Source of the DNA: Pseudomonadota bacterium | GTDB lineage: Bacteria > Pseudomonadota > Alphaproteobacteria > Sphingomonadales > Sphingomonadaceae | Direction: 5' to 3' | NCBI GenBank assembly: GCA_023390675.1 | Contig: JAEWCK010000240.1 | Coordinates: 1 to 8,293, forward strand | Length of the DNA stretch: 8,293 bases | Part shown: piece by piece, positions 7,426-8,293 of the stretch | How positions within the stretch are numbered: position 1 is the first letter of the stretch | Layout of the letters: each line of letters begins with the position of its first letter | Translations under genes and position numbers: made by a program | Notes under the pieces: generated by a model | Database searches by the model: none | Seen by the model: the letters and a program-made list of their open reading frames with translations, nothing else | What the model was told of the DNA's origin: nothing

Positions 7426-7465
7426 ATTTTCGCCCGGGCGGCGCATCTACGCGCGCCTCGAAAAT
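7426..7465. repeat. Imperfect inverted repeat between GH3 and receptor genes
   Basis: Seven-base arms ATTTTCG (7426-7432) and CGAAAAT (7459-7465) enclose a second pair, GGCGC (7440-7444) and GCGCC (7453-7457). An asymmetric internal loop lies between the two pairs and the apical loop has eight bases. It sits immediately upstream of the receptor ribosome site. It could be an RNA stem that affects translation or mRNA processing, or an operator, or chance in GC-rich DNA. It lacks a T-run placed like that of a terminator. Confidence 0.4.
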
Positions 7466-7481
7466 CCCGTGCTGCCTCTTC

Positions 7482-8293
7482 TCAGGGCGCCAGCCGGCGC
7501 TCCTGCAACTGTGCCGCGCCCGTCAGCACCGGCTGGCCGGCGTCCTTCGAGATCGCGACGCGATAATTGCCTGCCGGGATGCGCCATCCCGGAAGGCTGG
7601 TGTCGTAGTCCGCGACGATGCGCGGCTCGGCGGTGATGGTGACGCGGCGCGTTTCGCCGGGTGCGAGCGTCACGCGCTCGAAGCCGGCGAGGCGGAGCGG
7701 ACGATCGCCGCGCATCACATAGAGCTGGGGCACGTCGGCGCCGGCGCGCTTGCCGCGATTGGTGACGTCGAAGCTCACCTTGAGCGCTGCGCCGCCTTCG
7801 ACGGTCAGGTTCGCATAAGCGAAGCTGGTGTAGCTGAGGCCGTAGCCGAACGGGAAAGCCGGCTTCGCGCCATTCTTCGCATACCAGCGATAGCCGACGT
7901 CCGAGCCTTCCTTGTAATCGACCGCGAAGGGCTTGATCGCGCGCGCGTCCTGTCCGCGATCCGGCGATGCCTTGACCTGATCGAAGCCCGGAACGGTCGG
8001 GCGCGGCGCCTGCTCGATGCTGGCGGGGAAAGTAATGGGCAGGCGCCCCGAAGGATTCACTTCGCCGAACAGCACGCGCGCCACGGCCTCGCCGCCGCGC
8101 TGACCCGGATACCAGGCAGCGAGCACCGCCGGGACCTTGTCGAGCCAGGGCATCAGCACCGGGCCGCCGGTGTTGAGCACTACGGCGGTCCGCGGATTGG
8201 CGGCGGCGACCGCGGCGATCACTGCGTTCTGATTTCCTGCGAGGTCGATCGTCTCGGGGTCTTCGGCCTCGGTCGTCCACTGCGTGGCCCAGA
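7482..8293 (-). CDS. Glycoside hydrolase family 3 (beta-glucosidase/xylosidase type), C-terminal part
   Basis: The last 269 residues of a larger enzyme are visible; the frame stays open to the window edge, so the N-terminal (beta/alpha)8 domain with the catalytic nucleophile lies outside. The visible part starts in the GH3 C-terminal alpha/beta sandwich: TEAEDPETIDLAGNQ, then AVAAANPRTAVVLNTGGPVLMPW (split here as residues 28-49), AAWYPGQRGGEAVARVLFGEVNPSGRLPITFP (59-89 region) and KPAFPFGYGLSYTSF (143-157). A fibronectin type III-like domain (about 160-240) follows, with PQLYVMRGDRPLRLAGFERV and LAPGETRRV. The family removes terminal beta-linked sugars from oligosaccharides or glycosides, usually in the periplasm. 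Whether a signal peptide is present cannot be seen, and substrate specificity (glucose, xylose or other) cannot be assigned. The GTG at 8222 is internal and not a start. With no terminator before the receptor gene 68 bases downstream, the two probably form one transcript. Confidence 0.95.
   Translation of the reverse strand, partial: WATQWTTEAEDPETIDLAGNQNAVIAAVAAANPRTAVVLNTGGPVLMPWLDKVPAVLAAWYPGQRGGEAVARVLFGEVNPSGRLPITFPASIEQAPRPTVPGFDQVKASPDRGQDARAIKPFAVDYKEGSDVGYRWYAKNGAKPAFPFGYGLSYTSFAYANLTVEGGAALKVSFDVTNRGKRAGADVPQLYVMRGDRPLRLAGFERVTLAPGETRRVTITAEPRIVADYDTSLPGWRIPAGNYRVAISKDAGQPVLTGAAQLQERRLAP

Noticed and set aside
7410..7427. A five-codon leader ORF (ATG GGA GGA AGA GGA TGA) overlapping the receptor ATG.
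   Set aside because: Its codons are simply the Shine-Dalgarno purine tract, and it has no ribosome site of its own. Chance is the simplest explanation.
4153..7566. A 1137-codon open frame on the plus strand across the whole receptor gene.
   Set aside because: It is antisense to a receptor with a clear signal peptide, plug motifs and terminal Phe. Its translation is a low-complexity mix of Arg, Ala, Val, Glu and Asp with no domain, as expected for the reverse frame of GC-rich coding DNA.

Overview
The window is GC-rich (about two thirds G+C by eye) and tightly packed, with every recognisable gene on the minus strand. A Xanthomonas/Caulobacter-type TonB-dependent receptor, a family-3 glycoside hydrolase, a LacI-family regulator and flavin-dependent halogenases together suggest an oligotrophic, carbohydrate-scavenging alphaproteobacterium of the sphingomonad/Caulobacter kind. 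A gammaproteobacterium of the Xanthomonas type is the main alternative. This is judged from gene families only, as no phylogenetic marker is present.

In the direction of transcription (right to left): the C-terminal part of a GH3 glycosidase (7482-8293, N-terminus outside the window); a 67-nt spacer with a strong Shine-Dalgarno sequence and a small inverted repeat; a complete 1046-residue TonB-dependent receptor with signal peptide (4273-7413); a textbook intrinsic terminator (4221-4258); a first tryptophan-halogenase-family protein (2624-4162); a second, divergent halogenase (1086-2627) whose start overlaps the stop of the first; and a LacI-type regulator (31-1086) whose ATG overlaps the stop of the second halogenase in a TGATG junction. 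Immediately after the regulator lies a short GC-rich palindrome (8-28) that resembles a terminator or a dispersed intergenic repeat. There is no gene-free stretch longer than about 110 bases.

A working model: the receptor imports a glycan-derived or glycosylated compound across the outer membrane, the GH3 enzyme removes terminal sugars, and the LacI protein senses a sugar or glycoside and controls the cluster. The two halogenases keep all the visible catalytic motifs but have no flavin reductase or aromatic-biosynthesis partner here. Their tight coupling to a LacI regulator and proximity to a carbohydrate-uptake receptor are the most unusual aspect of the locus, and their substrate is unknown. 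The terminator after the receptor gene suggests that halA-halB-lacI (descriptive labels only) is either expressed at a reduced level by read-through or has its own promoter in the 58 bases before the first halogenase.
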